Shown piece by piece: positions 35,080-46,900 of a stretch of 64,000 nucleotides of DNA (within the stretch, counting starts at the first letter, position 1; each line of letters opens with the position of its first letter). The notes under the pieces are model-generated. The model had not been told where the DNA came from. It was given only the letters and a program-made list of their open reading frames with translations, and did no database searches. A program made the position numbers and the translations under genes. This DNA comes from JACVRN01 sp035276685 (GTDB taxonomy: Bacteria > Acidobacteriota > Blastocatellia > Pyrinomonadales > Pyrinomonadaceae), in NCBI GenBank assembly GCA_035276685.1, contig DATELK010000212.1:1-64000 (forward strand), in the 5' to 3' direction.

Positions 35080-38000
35080 ATGATTAGAGAAGAGCTGCAC
35101 CGCCAATTTGAGAAGCAGGTGGAACAAACGCCCGACGAGACCGCCATAGTATTTAACGAAGAGCGCCTGACCTACAGCGAGCTGAACCGCAGGGCAAACC
35201 GCGTCGCCCGCAGGCTTAGACGAAACCGCCTCAAGGAGGGTGACATCGTTGCCGTGGCCGTAGAGGATTCGCCAGCGCTTCTTGCGGGCATCCTCGGCGT
35301 GCTGAAGGCCGGAGGGGTTTATCTGCCGCTTGAGCCTGGTTCGCCGCCGCTTCGCGCCGCCTACATACTGCGCCACAGCCGCGCGACACAGCTCCTGAAG
35401 GCCGGTCGTGATTCGGACTCGTTCGGCTTCTCGGGGAAAGTTCTGGCGCTTGACGACGCCGTGTTGCTCAAGGGCAACGGCGAGAACCTGCGCGTCGTGA
35501 AGAGCAGCGACAGGCCATTCGCGCTGAGCTATCAATCCGACTCTACGGGCAGGCCGGAGGGCGTGGTCATCTCGCAGGAGAGCATAGCCAACTGGGCCGC
35601 CTTCAACATAGAGCAGCTCAAGATTGATTTCCGTAACACGCTCTTCGTCTCAGACTCGACGACGGGCGCGGCCTTCCCGCTCTGGCTCGTGGCGCTGGCC
35701 GTGGGCGGCACCGTTTACTTCCACCGCCAGCAGGAGGGAAGCGACCTCAAGTCTCTGTCAGAGCTTGCTTCAAGCTCGGAGGCGACGGCGGCTGCGCTTC
35801 CGCTCTCTCTCATGGGCGTTATGAATCGCGGCGGCAACTTCCGAAGGGTCTTCACCAACGGCCTGAAGAACATTGTGAGCGTGGGCGACGGGCTGGTCAG
35901 AACCGACGGGCTCCGCGAGTATTTGAAGGAGAAGAATATTCGCTGGCACAACTATTTCGGCTTCCCCGAGATGCAGGTCGTGACGACTCTTCAGGAAGAG
36001 ACCTCTGGCGGGGCCACAGAAATCAAGCACATAGGCCGCCCCGTCTCAGGCACCAGGGCTTTCATCATCAACGAAGAACGGCAGCCCGCGCCCGTGGGCG
36101 TGGTGGACGACCTGTACTTAGCGGGCGAAGGATTGCTGAAAGGCTACTACCAGCATCAGGAGCTTAACAGGCAAAGGTTCGTCGAGAACTCTTTCGACCC
36201 CGGCTCTGAGATGTATAGAACCGGGTACAAGGCCAGCTGGTTGCAGAACAAGCTCCTGGCCTTTCACTCGGACTCTACGAACCGCGTCTACATAGGCGGC
36301 GTGCGCCTCGCGCTTGAAGAAATCGAGGCCGCGCTCAACACGCACGATGCTATAGACGAGTGCGCCGTCGTCACCAGAGTCGGCCCCGACGGCGAGCCGC
36401 GCCTGACGGCCTATCTGGTGATTAACGAGCCTGTGTCTGTGGAAGAGCTGCAATCGCACCTGAGGAAATACCTGCCCGCGTCTGCGCTCTCAATAGGCTT
36501 CCTTCAGGTCTCGTCATTGCCTCGCGCGGTAAGCGGTGCGCCGGACAGGAAGCGCCTACAGGAGCTTGAGCTTCTGGATACGCTCGACGCCGAGCAGATA
36601 AAGGAGTCGCTGGAGGATGAGGCGGGCGTGGACGGCGTGGCCGTGCTGCTCAAGGAAGAGATAACCCGGCGGCCCGCCTATCACCTGAAAAAATTGATGA
36701 AGACCCAGGTGAGCACGAACGGCAACGGCAACGGTCACAAGCCCGCGCTGGCGGATAAGAAGGTTGGCGACGAGGACGCCGCCGGGGCGGAGGCCATGAG
36801 CGTCGGCGCGGAGCTGAAGGATGCAGAGAGCCGCCCGAAGAATTTGAAAGAGATGCTTTACAGGGCCGCACGGAATACTTCGAACGGCATCACCTACGTC
36901 TCCGGCTCGGATGCAAGCTACCAGAGCTACGGCCAGCTGATTGAGAGAGCGCGTCGCGTAGGCTCGCTCCTTAAGGCCAAAAGCGCTGAGGCTGGCAAGC
37001 CCGCGATTATCCAGCTTGAAGACAACCAACAATTCCTCGCTGCCTTCTGGGCCTGCATCCTTGAAGGCATAGTGCCTGTGCCTCTGGCGACCGCTCCTAG
37101 CTACGAGCAGGAGAGCAACGCGACACGCATGCTTGAGAACGTGTGGCAGATGTTGGAGAGCCCGCTTGTCATCACCGACAGCAGCCGCACGAATGAGATT
37201 AAAGCGCTGCTTGAGAGAGCAGGCGGCGAGGCCAACGTAGTTGCGATAGAGGAAGCGGGCGAAGCTGAGGCAGGCACGGCGGAAGAGTTAAAGCTAGATG
37301 AAGATGAAGGCGGAGCTGAGCCAGACACACTCGCGCTCATGCTCTTCACTTCGGGCAGCACGGGTAAGCCCAAGGGCGTGCAGCTCTCGCACGGCAACCT
37401 CATCTCGCGCTCGCAGGCCACGGCGCAGCTCAACAGCTTCACGAGCGAAGACGTTTCGCTCAACTGGATGCCACTGACGCACGTAGGCGGCATAGTCATG
37501 TTCCACCTGCGCGATGTCTTCACGGCTTGCAAACAGATTCAGGTACCGATTTCGGAGATACTGGCAGAGCCGCTTCGCTGGCTCGACCTGATTGACAAGT
37601 ACGAAGCGACTGTGACGTGGGCTCCCAACTTCGCCTACGGGCTGGTCAACGAAGAGCTTGAGCGCGCCAGAGCGAATGACGACGGCAAGGCTCGCAGTTG
37701 GAACCTGAGCCGCATGAGATTCATCCTCAACGGCGGCGAGGCTATCAACGCGGCTACCTCCAAGAAGTTCCTGCAACTCTTGGGCGAGTACGGCCTGCCC
37801 ACAGACTCCATGCATCCCGCGTGGGGAATGTCCGAGACCTCTTCGGGCGTGGCCTACTCGGAGCTGTTCACTTCGGAAGAGGGAACGGGCGTGCATACTT
37901 TGGAGAACTCTTCGCTCGGCCCGGCAGTCAGAAGCACGAACGGCGCGAGCGCGGACAGCTCCACCTTCGTAGAGGTAGGCCTGCCCATCCCCGGCACCAC

Positions 38001-41000
38001 CATTCGCATAGTCGATGCGGACGGTCGTGTGGCGAAGGAAGAGACCATAGGCCACGTGCAGATTAAGGGTCTCACGGTCACCTCGGGCTACTACAACAAT
38101 CCGGAGCTGAACGAGCGGGTCTTCGTTGACGGAGGCTGGTTCGTCACGGGCGACCTTGGCTTCCTGAGCAACGGGCGGCTGACGATAACGGGCCGCGAGA
38201 AGGACGTCATCATCATCAACGGCATCAACTACTACAGCCACGAGATAGAGGCTGTGGTGGAAGAGATTCCGGGCGTGCAGTCCTCCTTCACCGCCGCCTG
38301 CGCGATTCGTAAAGCGCAGGGCGACACGGACGCCGTGGCCATCTTCATGAGCACTGAGTTCGGAGAGCTTGGCCGTCAGGCCCGCCAGATAAACGAGATT
38401 CGACACCTCGTGACGCAGAAGATAGGCATCACGCCCGACTACATCATCCCCGTCAACCGCGAGCAGATTCCCAAGACCTCCATCGGCAAGATTCAGCGCT
38501 CTAAGCTGAGCGAGCAGTTCGCCGCCGGAGACTTCGACCAGCTTCTTGAGCAGGTGGACGTGGCGCTTGAGAACGAGCGCACGCTGCCCGCGTGGTTCTT
38601 CAGGAAGGAGTGGCGTCAGGAAGCCGCGCCCAAGTCCGCCGTGGGAAGGGCCGAAGGCGTCTGCCTCCTCTTCGCGGACAAGCTGGGTCTCGGAGAGTCA
38701 TTAAGCGCGAGGCTCGAAGCGGACGGCCACAGGGTCTTTCGAGTCGAAGAGGGCAGGGAGTTTTCGCGCGCCGAAGACGGAAGCTTCACCATTAATTACA
38801 AAGACGCGCAGCAGTACCGCCGCGTCATAGAGACCCTGAATGAAGAAGGCGTCGAGGTGGACGACATAATTCACCTCGCCAACTACACGGGGCCGAGGGA
38901 GGAAGCGCTAGACCTATCATCGCTGAAGGCGGCGCAGGACGCGGGGCTCTACAGCCTGCTCTATCTTGTGCAATCGGTGGCGGCTGGACAGGCACGCCCG
39001 ACTCGCCTCTTCGTCGCGACCACAGGCGCAGAAGCGGTTTCTTCCAACGACACAATCGCCTACGAGAAGACGACCATCAGCGGCTTGCTCAAGAGTCTTC
39101 CGCTTGAGTTGTCATGGCTACGCTGCGCGCAGGTGGATTTGGAGGGCGCGGACGCGGCCAGTGACGCGGAACGTATTTACAGCGAGCTGGACGTGGCTCA
39201 GAGCGGCACGACAACGGTCGCCTACAGGCAGGGCCGCCGCTTCTCTCCGTACCTGACGAGCGTCAACATGGCCGAGCGCGGCGGGCGTGAAATCCCCATT
39301 GAGCGCGGCGGAATCTATCTCATCACCGGCGGCCTCGGAGGCGTAGGCGTTCACGTTGCCTCGTGGCTCATGAAGCAATACGAGGCGAGACTTATCATCG
39401 TCGGCAGAACCAGTTTGCCCGAGCGCTCTCAGTGGAAGACGCATCTTGAGAAAGAGACGGTGCTGGCCGAGCGCATCAGGAACTACATGGCGCTTGAGGC
39501 GACGGGCGGAGAGTTCCTATACGAAGCCGGGGACGTAAGCGACCACTCGTTCTTAAACGACGTGGTGACGCGCGCCGAGTCCGAGTGGGAATGGGGCGAG
39601 CCCATCGCAGGCATCTTCCATCTGGCGGGCACGCTCTCAAGAGACGGCCACCCGGACGAGAGCCACTGGGACATGATGCAGGATGAAGAGGCTGCGGTGA
39701 TAAGCCGCGAGTCCGTGGAGTCGCAGTTGAGGGCCAAGGTCTACGGCACGCAGGCGCTGGCTCCCATACTGGAAGAGAGAGAGGACGCAATCCTAGTGGC
39801 CTTCTCTTCGGTCAACAGCTTCTTCGGCGGCACTACCTTAAGCGCCTACTCCGCGGCCAACAGCTTCCTCGAAGGCTTCTGCCTTCACCAGCGACAGCAG
39901 AAGGGCAAGAGCGTTTACTGCCTGAGCTGGAGCATGTGGGACGACACAGGCATCGCGCGCGACATCCCCATCTCCATGAAGGCCGCTTCGAGGTCTGCCG
40001 GTTACGAAGCCATCTCTGCCGTGCAGGGACTGAACTCTCTGGCCGTCGCTCTTTCGAGCACCGAGCCGCAGGTTTACGTAGGCCTTGACGGCAGCAATAG
40101 AAACATTCGCCGCTTCATCAAAGACGTTCTGCCGGAGAAGCAGACCATCAAGGTCTACTACTCCGTGAAGGAAGCGGGCAGCTTTGACGAGCAGGCGTTT
40201 CAGGGCCGAGTGGTCGAGACGGTCGGCACGGTTGATAAGAAGCATCGTGCCGCGATTGAGGCGCACCGCGCCGAGAGCATCCAGTTCACCTTCACGCCTC
40301 GCATAGGCCAGGACGAGTTCAACGACGCCGAAGAGGCGGCTCATTCGGCCGCGCTCGAAGCGGGCCTTTTGACGACGGAGGTGGAGAAGGAGCTGGCCAG
40401 AATCTGGCAGGACGTGCTGGGCCAGAGCAAGATTGGAGCCAACGATAACTTCTTCGCCATGGGCGGCCACTCGCTGCTTGCGACCAAGCTTTTGTCGCGC
40501 ATCTCTACGGCTTTTCAGGTGGAGATTCCGCTCCGCGCGCTCTTCGAGTCGCCAACGATTCGAGGACTGGCGGCGCGCATAGAGCGTGTGCGAAGACCCA
40601 AGCGCATAGGCACGCAGGCCACTCTGCAACCAATCCCTCGCGGCGGAGACCTGCCGCTCTCCTTCTCGCAGCAGCGCCTATGGTTCCTTGACCAGATGCA
40701 GCCGGGCAACGCCTTTTACAACATGCCCGCCGCGCTTCGCCTCAAAGGACAGCTCGACCTCAAGGCGCTTGAGCGAAGCCTCGAAGAGATTGTCGAAAGA
40801 CACGAAGCGCTTCGCACCGTCTTCCCCAAAGTTGACGGCAAACCCTCTCAGGTAATCTTCGACAAGCTTCAACTGCCGCTCGCGGTCACGGATTTGAGCG
40901 ACACGGCGGAAGACGAAAGAGAGCAGGAGGCCGTGAGGCTCGCGACCGAAGAGGTGCGCAGACCCTTTGACCTCGGGGAAGGGCCGCTCTTCCGCGCCAG

Positions 41001-43935
41001 CCTGCTGAAGCTCTCCGACGCGGAGCACATACTGACGCTCACCATGCACCACATCGTCTCTGACGGCTGGTCTGTGGGCATCTTCGCGCGCGAGCTGATT
41101 ACGCTTTATGAAGCATACAGTCGCGGCGAAGAGGCAGAGTTGCCGAAGCTTCCCGTTCAGTACGTGGACTTCGCTTCGTGGCAGAGGGACTGGCTACAGG
41201 GCGACGTGCTTGAGAAGCAGCTTTCATACTGGAAGCCGCAGCTTGCCGGAAGGCTGCCCGTGCTTCAGCTGCCTACGGACAGGCCGCGCCCGCTCGTTCA
41301 GAGCTTTAAGGGCGCGACGCGCTTCTTCGAGCTGCCCGAGTCAATCTCCGAAGGGCTCAATAACCTGAGCCGAGAGGAAGGCGCGACGCTCTACATGACG
41401 CTGCTCGCGGCCTTCAAGACGCTGCTTTACCAGTACTCGCGTCAGGAAGAGATAATCGTCGGCACGCCCGTCGCAAACCGCAGGCAGCAGGAAGTCGAAG
41501 AGCTAATAGGCTTCTTCGTCAACTCGCTCGTCCTTCGTACAGATTGCTCCGGCAACCCTGACTTCCGCACGCTGCTGCAACGTGTGCGCGAAGTCTCGCT
41601 CGGGGCCTTCGCACATCAGGACATGCCGTTTGAGTATCTGGTAGAGATGCTCAGGCCCGAGCGCGACCTCAGCCACTCGCCGCTCTTCCAGGTGATGTTC
41701 GTCTTGCAGAACGCGCCGAGGGAAGAGCTGAAGCTGGCGGGGCTCGACATGACTCCGCTCAACCTGCACGCGGGAACCTCCAAGTTCGACCTGACGCTTT
41801 CGATGGAAGAGGCCGAAGGCAAGCTCCTTGGCTCGCTCGAATACAACACGGACTTGTTCGACGACCAGACCATCACGCGCATGCTTTCGCACTTCGAGAG
41901 CCTGCTCGAAGAGATAGCGGCAGACCCGAGCAGGCCCATCGCGCGCCTGCCTCGCAGCGAGCAGTCGCGGCTCGTGTTTGAGTGGAACCAGACCGGGACG
42001 GATGTCGAGCCGGAGCAGTTCGTGCAACAGCTCTTTGAGCGTCAGTCCAAGGAGAGGCCCGACAGTATCGCGGTCGCAAGGCTGGAAGAGCAGTTGACCT
42101 ACGGAGAGCTTAACGCCCGCGCAAACCAACTGGCCCACTACCTGAAGAAGAAGGGCGTGGGGCCGGACGTTTCCGTGGCCGTCTGCGTGGAGCGCTCCGT
42201 GGAGATGCTCGTGGCCTTCCTCGGCATACTCAAGGCGGGAGGCAACTACGTCCCGCTCGACCACTATTATCCGAAGGAGCGGCTCGCTTACATGCTGAAG
42301 GACAGCCGCTCGCCCGTCCTGCTCACGCAGGAGCGCTTGCAGGACGTACTGCCCGAGCAGCAGGAGATTCCTATCTTCCGTCTCGACGCCGACTGGGAAC
42401 AGGTCGCGGCGGAGAGCGAAGAGAATCCCGCTTCGGAAGTCTCGGGCAGCAACCTTGCTTACGTCATCTACACCTCCGGCTCCACGGGACAGCCCAAGGG
42501 CGTTGAGGTCTCGCACTCGAATCTCATGAACCTCGTTGAGTGGCACAGGCAAGCTTACGAGGTCGGGCCCGAAGACAGGGCAACACAGGTAGCAGTGCTC
42601 AGCTTCGACGCTTCGGTCTGGGAGATTTGGCCGTACCTCGTGTCGGGCGCAGGCATCTATCTGCCGGACGACGAGACGCGCACGACTCCGTCAAGGTTCC
42701 TCTCGTGGCTCGACGAGCAGAAGATTACCCTCTGCTTCCTGCCGACGCCTCTGGCGGAAGTGATGCTGACGGAGACTCTGCCCGAGAGCCTCTCTTTGAG
42801 GGCCATGCTCGTGGGCGGCGACAAGCTGCACCGCAGTCCTAAGGAGACGTTGCCCTTCAAGCTCGTCAATCATTACGGGCCTACTGAGAGCACTGTCGTC
42901 GCCACCTTCGCGCCCATAGAGACTGGCGTTGAAGGCGAGACAGCAGCGCCTCCCATCGGCCGCCCGATTTCGAACACGCGCATATACCTGCTTGACCAGT
43001 ACATGGAGCCCGTGCCCGTGGGCGTGGCCGGTGAAATCTTCATCGGCGGCGCAAGCCTCGCTCGCGGCTATCACCTCGCGCCCGCCATGACGGCCGAGAA
43101 GTTCATTCCCGACGCGTTCTCAGGCGAAGAAGGCGCGCGTCTCTACAGGACGGGCGACCTTGCGCGCTATCTGCCGGACGGAAACCTTGAGTTCCTAGGA
43201 CGCCTGGACCATCAGGTGAAGATACGCGGCTACCGCATTGAGCTTGGAGAGATAGAGGCTGTGCTGTCCGAGCATCCGTCCGTGGGTGAAGTCATAGTCA
43301 TAGCCCGCGCAGACGGAGCGAACAAGACGCTCGTGGCTTATCTGGTGCCGTGCGTCTCGGAGGCTCCTTCGGTCTCAGACCTACGGGCCTACATGAGAGA
43401 GAGGCTTCCCGAGTACATGGTGCCTTCAGCCTTCGTGGTCTTGAGCGCACTGCCTCTGACGGCGAGCGGCAAGGTCGACGTGCGAGCGTTGCCGGGGCCG
43501 GAAGGCGCAGGCGCGGGCGGCGCGACAGAATACGTTGAGCCGCGCACGGAGACGGAAAAGCAGGTGGCCGCCATCTGGCAGGAGCTGCTACAGGTCGAGA
43601 AGGTGGGCATTCACGACAACTTCTTCGAGATAGGCGGACACTCCCTCTTGATGGTGCAGGCCCAGAGCAAGTTGCAGGACATCTTCAACCGTGAGCTTAC
43701 GACCATAGAGCTCTTCCAGTATCCGACCGTGCATACGCTGGCGAACTTCCTTGACCAGGGCCAGTCAGAACAGCCCGCCATAGAAGAGAGCCAGAACCGC
43801 GCGGAGGTACGACGAGCATCCATGGAGCAGCGTCGTCAGGCCAAGGAGCAGGGCGAGCAATCGTTGGAAGGCGACGTGCAACCCGTAGAGAGTACCGTGC
43901 AAACGGAAGTTGAAGTCGTACAGGCACAAGACTAG
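35080..43935 (+). CDS. NRPS: pseudo-A - acyl-AMP ligase - KR - PCP - C - A(Leu-like) - PCP
   Basis: 2951 aa. It begins abruptly inside the C-A linker with no C domain of its own. The pseudo-A (about 1-500) still shows a remnant phosphate loop, QSDSTGRPEG at about 152, so it is less eroded than its two counterparts. The ligase (about 575-1130) has TSGSTGKPKG at 757 and LTHVGG in place of the amino-binding Asp. The KR (about 1230-1700) has ITGGLGGVG at about 1413 and an intact YSAAN. PCP1 has Ser1798 (MGGHS). The C domain (about 1855-2300) has HHIVSDG from His1990. The A domain (about 2310-2810) has TSGSTGQPKG and FDASVW with Asp2510. Its pocket reads D-A-W-F-L-G-H-V-V-K, one residue from a known leucine code. 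PCP2 has Ser2855. Expected units are an alpha-hydroxy acid, then Leu or a similar residue. The upstream C domain partner appears to be the one ending at 23293. Confidence 0.9.
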   Translation: MIREELHRQFEKQVEQTPDETAIVFNEERLTYSELNRRANRVARRLRRNRLKEGDIVAVAVEDSPALLAGILGVLKAGGVYLPLEPGSPPLRAAYILRHSRATQLLKAGRDSDSFGFSGKVLALDDAVLLKGNGENLRVVKSSDRPFALSYQSDSTGRPEGVVISQESIANWAAFNIEQLKIDFRNTLFVSDSTTGAAFPLWLVALAVGGTVYFHRQQEGSDLKSLSELASSSEATAAALPLSLMGVMNRGGNFRRVFTNGLKNIVSVGDGLVRTDGLREYLKEKNIRWHNYFGFPEMQVVTTLQEETSGGATEIKHIGRPVSGTRAFIINEERQPAPVGVVDDLYLAGEGLLKGYYQHQELNRQRFVENSFDPGSEMYRTGYKASWLQNKLLAFHSDSTNRVYIGGVRLALEEIEAALNTHDAIDECAVVTRVGPDGEPRLTAYLVINEPVSVEELQSHLRKYLPASALSIGFLQVSSLPRAVSGAPDRKRLQELELLDTLDAEQIKESLEDEAGVDGVAVLLKEEITRRPAYHLKKLMKTQVSTNGNGNGHKPALADKKVGDEDAAGAEAMSVGAELKDAESRPKNLKEMLYRAARNTSNGITYVSGSDASYQSYGQLIERARRVGSLLKAKSAEAGKPAIIQLEDNQQFLAAFWACILEGIVPVPLATAPSYEQESNATRMLENVWQMLESPLVITDSSRTNEIKALLERAGGEANVVAIEEAGEAEAGTAEELKLDEDEGGAEPDTLALMLFTSGSTGKPKGVQLSHGNLISRSQATAQLNSFTSEDVSLNWMPLTHVGGIVMFHLRDVFTACKQIQVPISEILAEPLRWLDLIDKYEATVTWAPNFAYGLVNEELERARANDDGKARSWNLSRMRFILNGGEAINAATSKKFLQLLGEYGLPTDSMHPAWGMSETSSGVAYSELFTSEEGTGVHTLENSSLGPAVRSTNGASADSSTFVEVGLPIPGTTIRIVDADGRVAKEETIGHVQIKGLTVTSGYYNNPELNERVFVDGGWFVTGDLGFLSNGRLTITGREKDVIIINGINYYSHEIEAVVEEIPGVQSSFTAACAIRKAQGDTDAVAIFMSTEFGELGRQARQINEIRHLVTQKIGITPDYIIPVNREQIPKTSIGKIQRSKLSEQFAAGDFDQLLEQVDVALENERTLPAWFFRKEWRQEAAPKSAVGRAEGVCLLFADKLGLGESLSARLEADGHRVFRVEEGREFSRAEDGSFTINYKDAQQYRRVIETLNEEGVEVDDIIHLANYTGPREEALDLSSLKAAQDAGLYSLLYLVQSVAAGQARPTRLFVATTGAEAVSSNDTIAYEKTTISGLLKSLPLELSWLRCAQVDLEGADAASDAERIYSELDVAQSGTTTVAYRQGRRFSPYLTSVNMAERGGREIPIERGGIYLITGGLGGVGVHVASWLMKQYEARLIIVGRTSLPERSQWKTHLEKETVLAERIRNYMALEATGGEFLYEAGDVSDHSFLNDVVTRAESEWEWGEPIAGIFHLAGTLSRDGHPDESHWDMMQDEEAAVISRESVESQLRAKVYGTQALAPILEEREDAILVAFSSVNSFFGGTTLSAYSAANSFLEGFCLHQRQQKGKSVYCLSWSMWDDTGIARDIPISMKAASRSAGYEAISAVQGLNSLAVALSSTEPQVYVGLDGSNRNIRRFIKDVLPEKQTIKVYYSVKEAGSFDEQAFQGRVVETVGTVDKKHRAAIEAHRAESIQFTFTPRIGQDEFNDAEEAAHSAALEAGLLTTEVEKELARIWQDVLGQSKIGANDNFFAMGGHSLLATKLLSRISTAFQVEIPLRALFESPTIRGLAARIERVRRPKRIGTQATLQPIPRGGDLPLSFSQQRLWFLDQMQPGNAFYNMPAALRLKGQLDLKALERSLEEIVERHEALRTVFPKVDGKPSQVIFDKLQLPLAVTDLSDTAEDEREQEAVRLATEEVRRPFDLGEGPLFRASLLKLSDAEHILTLTMHHIVSDGWSVGIFARELITLYEAYSRGEEAELPKLPVQYVDFASWQRDWLQGDVLEKQLSYWKPQLAGRLPVLQLPTDRPRPLVQSFKGATRFFELPESISEGLNNLSREEGATLYMTLLAAFKTLLYQYSRQEEIIVGTPVANRRQQEVEELIGFFVNSLVLRTDCSGNPDFRTLLQRVREVSLGAFAHQDMPFEYLVEMLRPERDLSHSPLFQVMFVLQNAPREELKLAGLDMTPLNLHAGTSKFDLTLSMEEAEGKLLGSLEYNTDLFDDQTITRMLSHFESLLEEIAADPSRPIARLPRSEQSRLVFEWNQTGTDVEPEQFVQQLFERQSKERPDSIAVARLEEQLTYGELNARANQLAHYLKKKGVGPDVSVAVCVERSVEMLVAFLGILKAGGNYVPLDHYYPKERLAYMLKDSRSPVLLTQERLQDVLPEQQEIPIFRLDADWEQVAAESEENPASEVSGSNLAYVIYTSGSTGQPKGVEVSHSNLMNLVEWHRQAYEVGPEDRATQVAVLSFDASVWEIWPYLVSGAGIYLPDDETRTTPSRFLSWLDEQKITLCFLPTPLAEVMLTETLPESLSLRAMLVGGDKLHRSPKETLPFKLVNHYGPTESTVVATFAPIETGVEGETAAPPIGRPISNTRIYLLDQYMEPVPVGVAGEIFIGGASLARGYHLAPAMTAEKFIPDAFSGEEGARLYRTGDLARYLPDGNLEFLGRLDHQVKIRGYRIELGEIEAVLSEHPSVGEVIVIARADGANKTLVAYLVPCVSEAPSVSDLRAYMRERLPEYMVPSAFVVLSALPLTASGKVDVRALPGPEGAGAGGATEYVEPRTETEKQVAAIWQELLQVEKVGIHDNFFEIGGHSLLMVQAQSKLQDIFNRELTTIELFQYPTVHTLANFLDQGQSEQPAIEESQNRAEVRRASMEQRRQAKEQGEQSLEGDVQPVESTVQTEVEVVQAQD

Positions 43936-43946
43936 GAGCGCGTGCG

Positions 43947-46900
43947 ATGCAGCAGCAGTCCACAGAAGTCAACCATTCCAACGGGAGCGAGATAGCCATC
44001 ATAGGCATGGCCTGTCGCTTTCCGGGCGCACGCGGCGTCGAACAGTTCTGGCGAAACCTACGCGACGGCGTGGAATCGCTGGTGCCGCTCTCGGACGAGG
44101 AGCTGTCGGCCGCAGGCGTCAGCCCTCAGATGCTAGCGAATCCCAACTACGTCAAGGCAGGCATGATTCTTGACGACGTTGAGATGTTCGACGCCTCCTT
44201 CTTCGGCTACAACCCGCGCGAGGCCGAAGTGATGGATCCGCAGCAGCGCTTCTTTTTGGAGTGCGCTTGGGAAGCTTTGGAGGACGGCGGCTACAACGGC
44301 GAAAAGTACAAGGGGTCGGTTGGCGTCTACGCTGGCGTAGGGGCCAACACTTACCTTTTTAACCTCAGCTCGGATTCGGACTTGGCGCGCACGGTCGGAA
44401 GCTACCAGACCATCATCAGTAACGATAAGGACTTTCTGGCCACGCGCGTCTCCTACAAGCTGAACCTGAAAGGGCCTAGCCTTGCGGTTCAGACGGCCTG
44501 CTCCACCTCTCTCGTGGCGGCGCACCTTGCCTGCCAGAGCCTGCTCAACGGCGAATGCGACATGGCTCTGGCGGGCGGGGTGTCAATCAGGTTGCCGCAG
44601 AAGGCCGGATACCTCTTCGAGCCCGAGATGATTCATTCACCCGACGGTCATTGCAGGGCCTTCGATGCTAAAGCTCAGGGGCCGAGCGGCGGCAACGGCG
44701 TAGGCGTCGTGCTCTTCAAGCGACTGTCGGACGCCGTCAGGGATGGCGACAATATATATGCTGTCGTCAAAGGCTCTGCCATCAACAACGACGGGGCTTT
44801 GAAGGTCGGCTACACGGCCCCTAGCGTCGAGGGACAGGCGAGGGTGATTGCAGAGGCGCTAGGGATAGCAGGCGTCAACGCCCGCACCGTTAGTTTCATA
44901 GAGGCGCACGGGACGGCCACGGCTCTGGGCGACCCGATTGAGATAGCGGCGCTGACGAAAGCCTACAGGGCCTACACGCAGGAGAAGAATTTCTGCGCCA
45001 TAGGCTCCGTCAAGACGAACATAGGACACCTTGACACGGCCGCGGGCGTGGCAGGCCTTATCAAGGCCGCGCTCTCGCTCAAGCACAAACAGATTCCTCC
45101 CTCGCTCCATTTCGAGAAGCCCAACCCGAAGATTGATTTCGAGAGCAGCCCCTTCTACGTCAACTCGGAGCTTGTAGAGTGGGAGAGAAACGGGACGCCG
45201 CGACGCGCGGGCGTCAGCTCCTTCGGCATGGGCGGCACCAACGCTCATCTCGTGCTGGAAGAAGCGCCCGTCGTGGAATCTTCCGAAGCTGAAAGGCCGT
45301 GGCAGCTATTGACGCTTTCGGCACGAACGGCTTCCGCGCTTGAGGCTGCTACCGACAATCTCGCGGACTACTTCGAGCGACACGAGGACGTGAAGCTTGC
45401 GGACGCGGCCTACACGCTTCAGCTTGGCAGAAAGACCTTCAACAACCGCCGCATGCTGGTCTGCCGCGACCTTGATGATGCGAGGAAGGCTCTGAAGTCG
45501 CGCGACCCGCAAAGGGTCTTCACGAGCGTACAGGAATCATCGGCTCGTCCCGTCGTCTTCATGTTTCCGGGCGGCGGCGCGCAGTACGTAGAGATGGGCC
45601 AGGAGCTTTATCGCACCGAGCGCGTCTTCCGCGAAGAAGTAGACCGCTGCATGGAGCTTCTCAAACCGCACGTGGGCTCAGACCTGAGAGAGCTTCTTTA
45701 CCCGTCGGAAGAGAGAACGGAAGAGGCACATAGGCTGATGGAGAGAACTTCGGTAGCTCTCCCCGCGCTCTTCACCATCGAGTACGCGCTCTCGCGTCTT
45801 CTGATGAGCTGGGGCGTGCGCCCGCAGGCCATGATAGGGCACAGCCTCGGCGAATACGCTGCGGCCTGCATCGCTGGCGTCATCTCTCTCGAAGACGCTC
45901 TCGCGCTGGTGGCTTTAAGGGGCAGGCTCTTTGAGCAGCTGCCTGAAGGCTCCATGCTCAGCGTGCCTTTGTCGGAAGAGGAGCTGAGGCCGTTTTTAGG
46001 TAAGAAGCTTTCGATTGCGGCCGTCAACGGCCCTTCGCTCTGCGTCGTGTCTGGCGCGACCAGCGCCATAGAAGAGCTTGAGAAGACGCTCGCCGACAAC
46101 TCCGTTGAGGTCGGGCGTCTCCACATAGCCGTCGCCGCTCACTCAGAGATGGTGACGCCTATCTTAGACGAGTTCAGAACGTTCGTGGAATCCATCAAGC
46201 TGAACGCGCCGGAGATTCCTTACATCTCCACGCTCACGGGAACGTGGATAAAGGCGGAGGAAGTGACGCGCGCCGACTACTGGGCGCAGCACCTGAGGCA
46301 GACCGTTCGCTTCGGCGAAGGCCTGCGCGTGCTGTGGAGCGAAGAGGACAGAATCCTGCTCGAAGTCGGGCCGGGCCAGACCCTCAGCACGCTCGCGAGG
46401 CAGCACGCAGATAAGCCCGCGGGACAGGTCATCTTAAGCTCTCTGCGACACCCGCACGAGCAGCAATCGGACGTGGCATTCCTGCTCACGGCGCTCGGAA
46501 GACTCTGGATAGCTGGCGCTCGCGTAGAGTGGCAGGGGCTCTATGCTGGCGAGCGTCGCACGCGCGTGGGGCTGCCGACTTATCCTTTTGAATCGCAGCG
46601 CTACTGGATAGAGTCGCAGCCCATGACGAGCGTTTTAGCGCAACCGTCTGCCGCAACTGCGGGGCGCAAGCGCGAGCCCTCCGAATGGTTCTACCTGCCG
46701 TCGTGGAAGCGCTCTCTTCGTCAGGCCGCGAAAGCTGATGATGAAGCTGAGCGTGTCTCGTGGCTTCTGCTGGCAGACGGTCGCGGAATCGCGGCGCGCG
46801 TGGCGGAACGTTTGAGAGAAGAGGGCCACGCGGTTGTGCTAGCCGAGATGGGCGAGGAGTTCGCTTCAACGAGCGACGACTTCTACATCATCAATCATTC

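Noticed and set aside
23293..35080. A sequencing frameshift as cause of the C / pseudo-A split
   Set aside because: The halves are 11.8 kb apart with intact genes between them, so a point error cannot explain it; insertion or rearrangement is needed.
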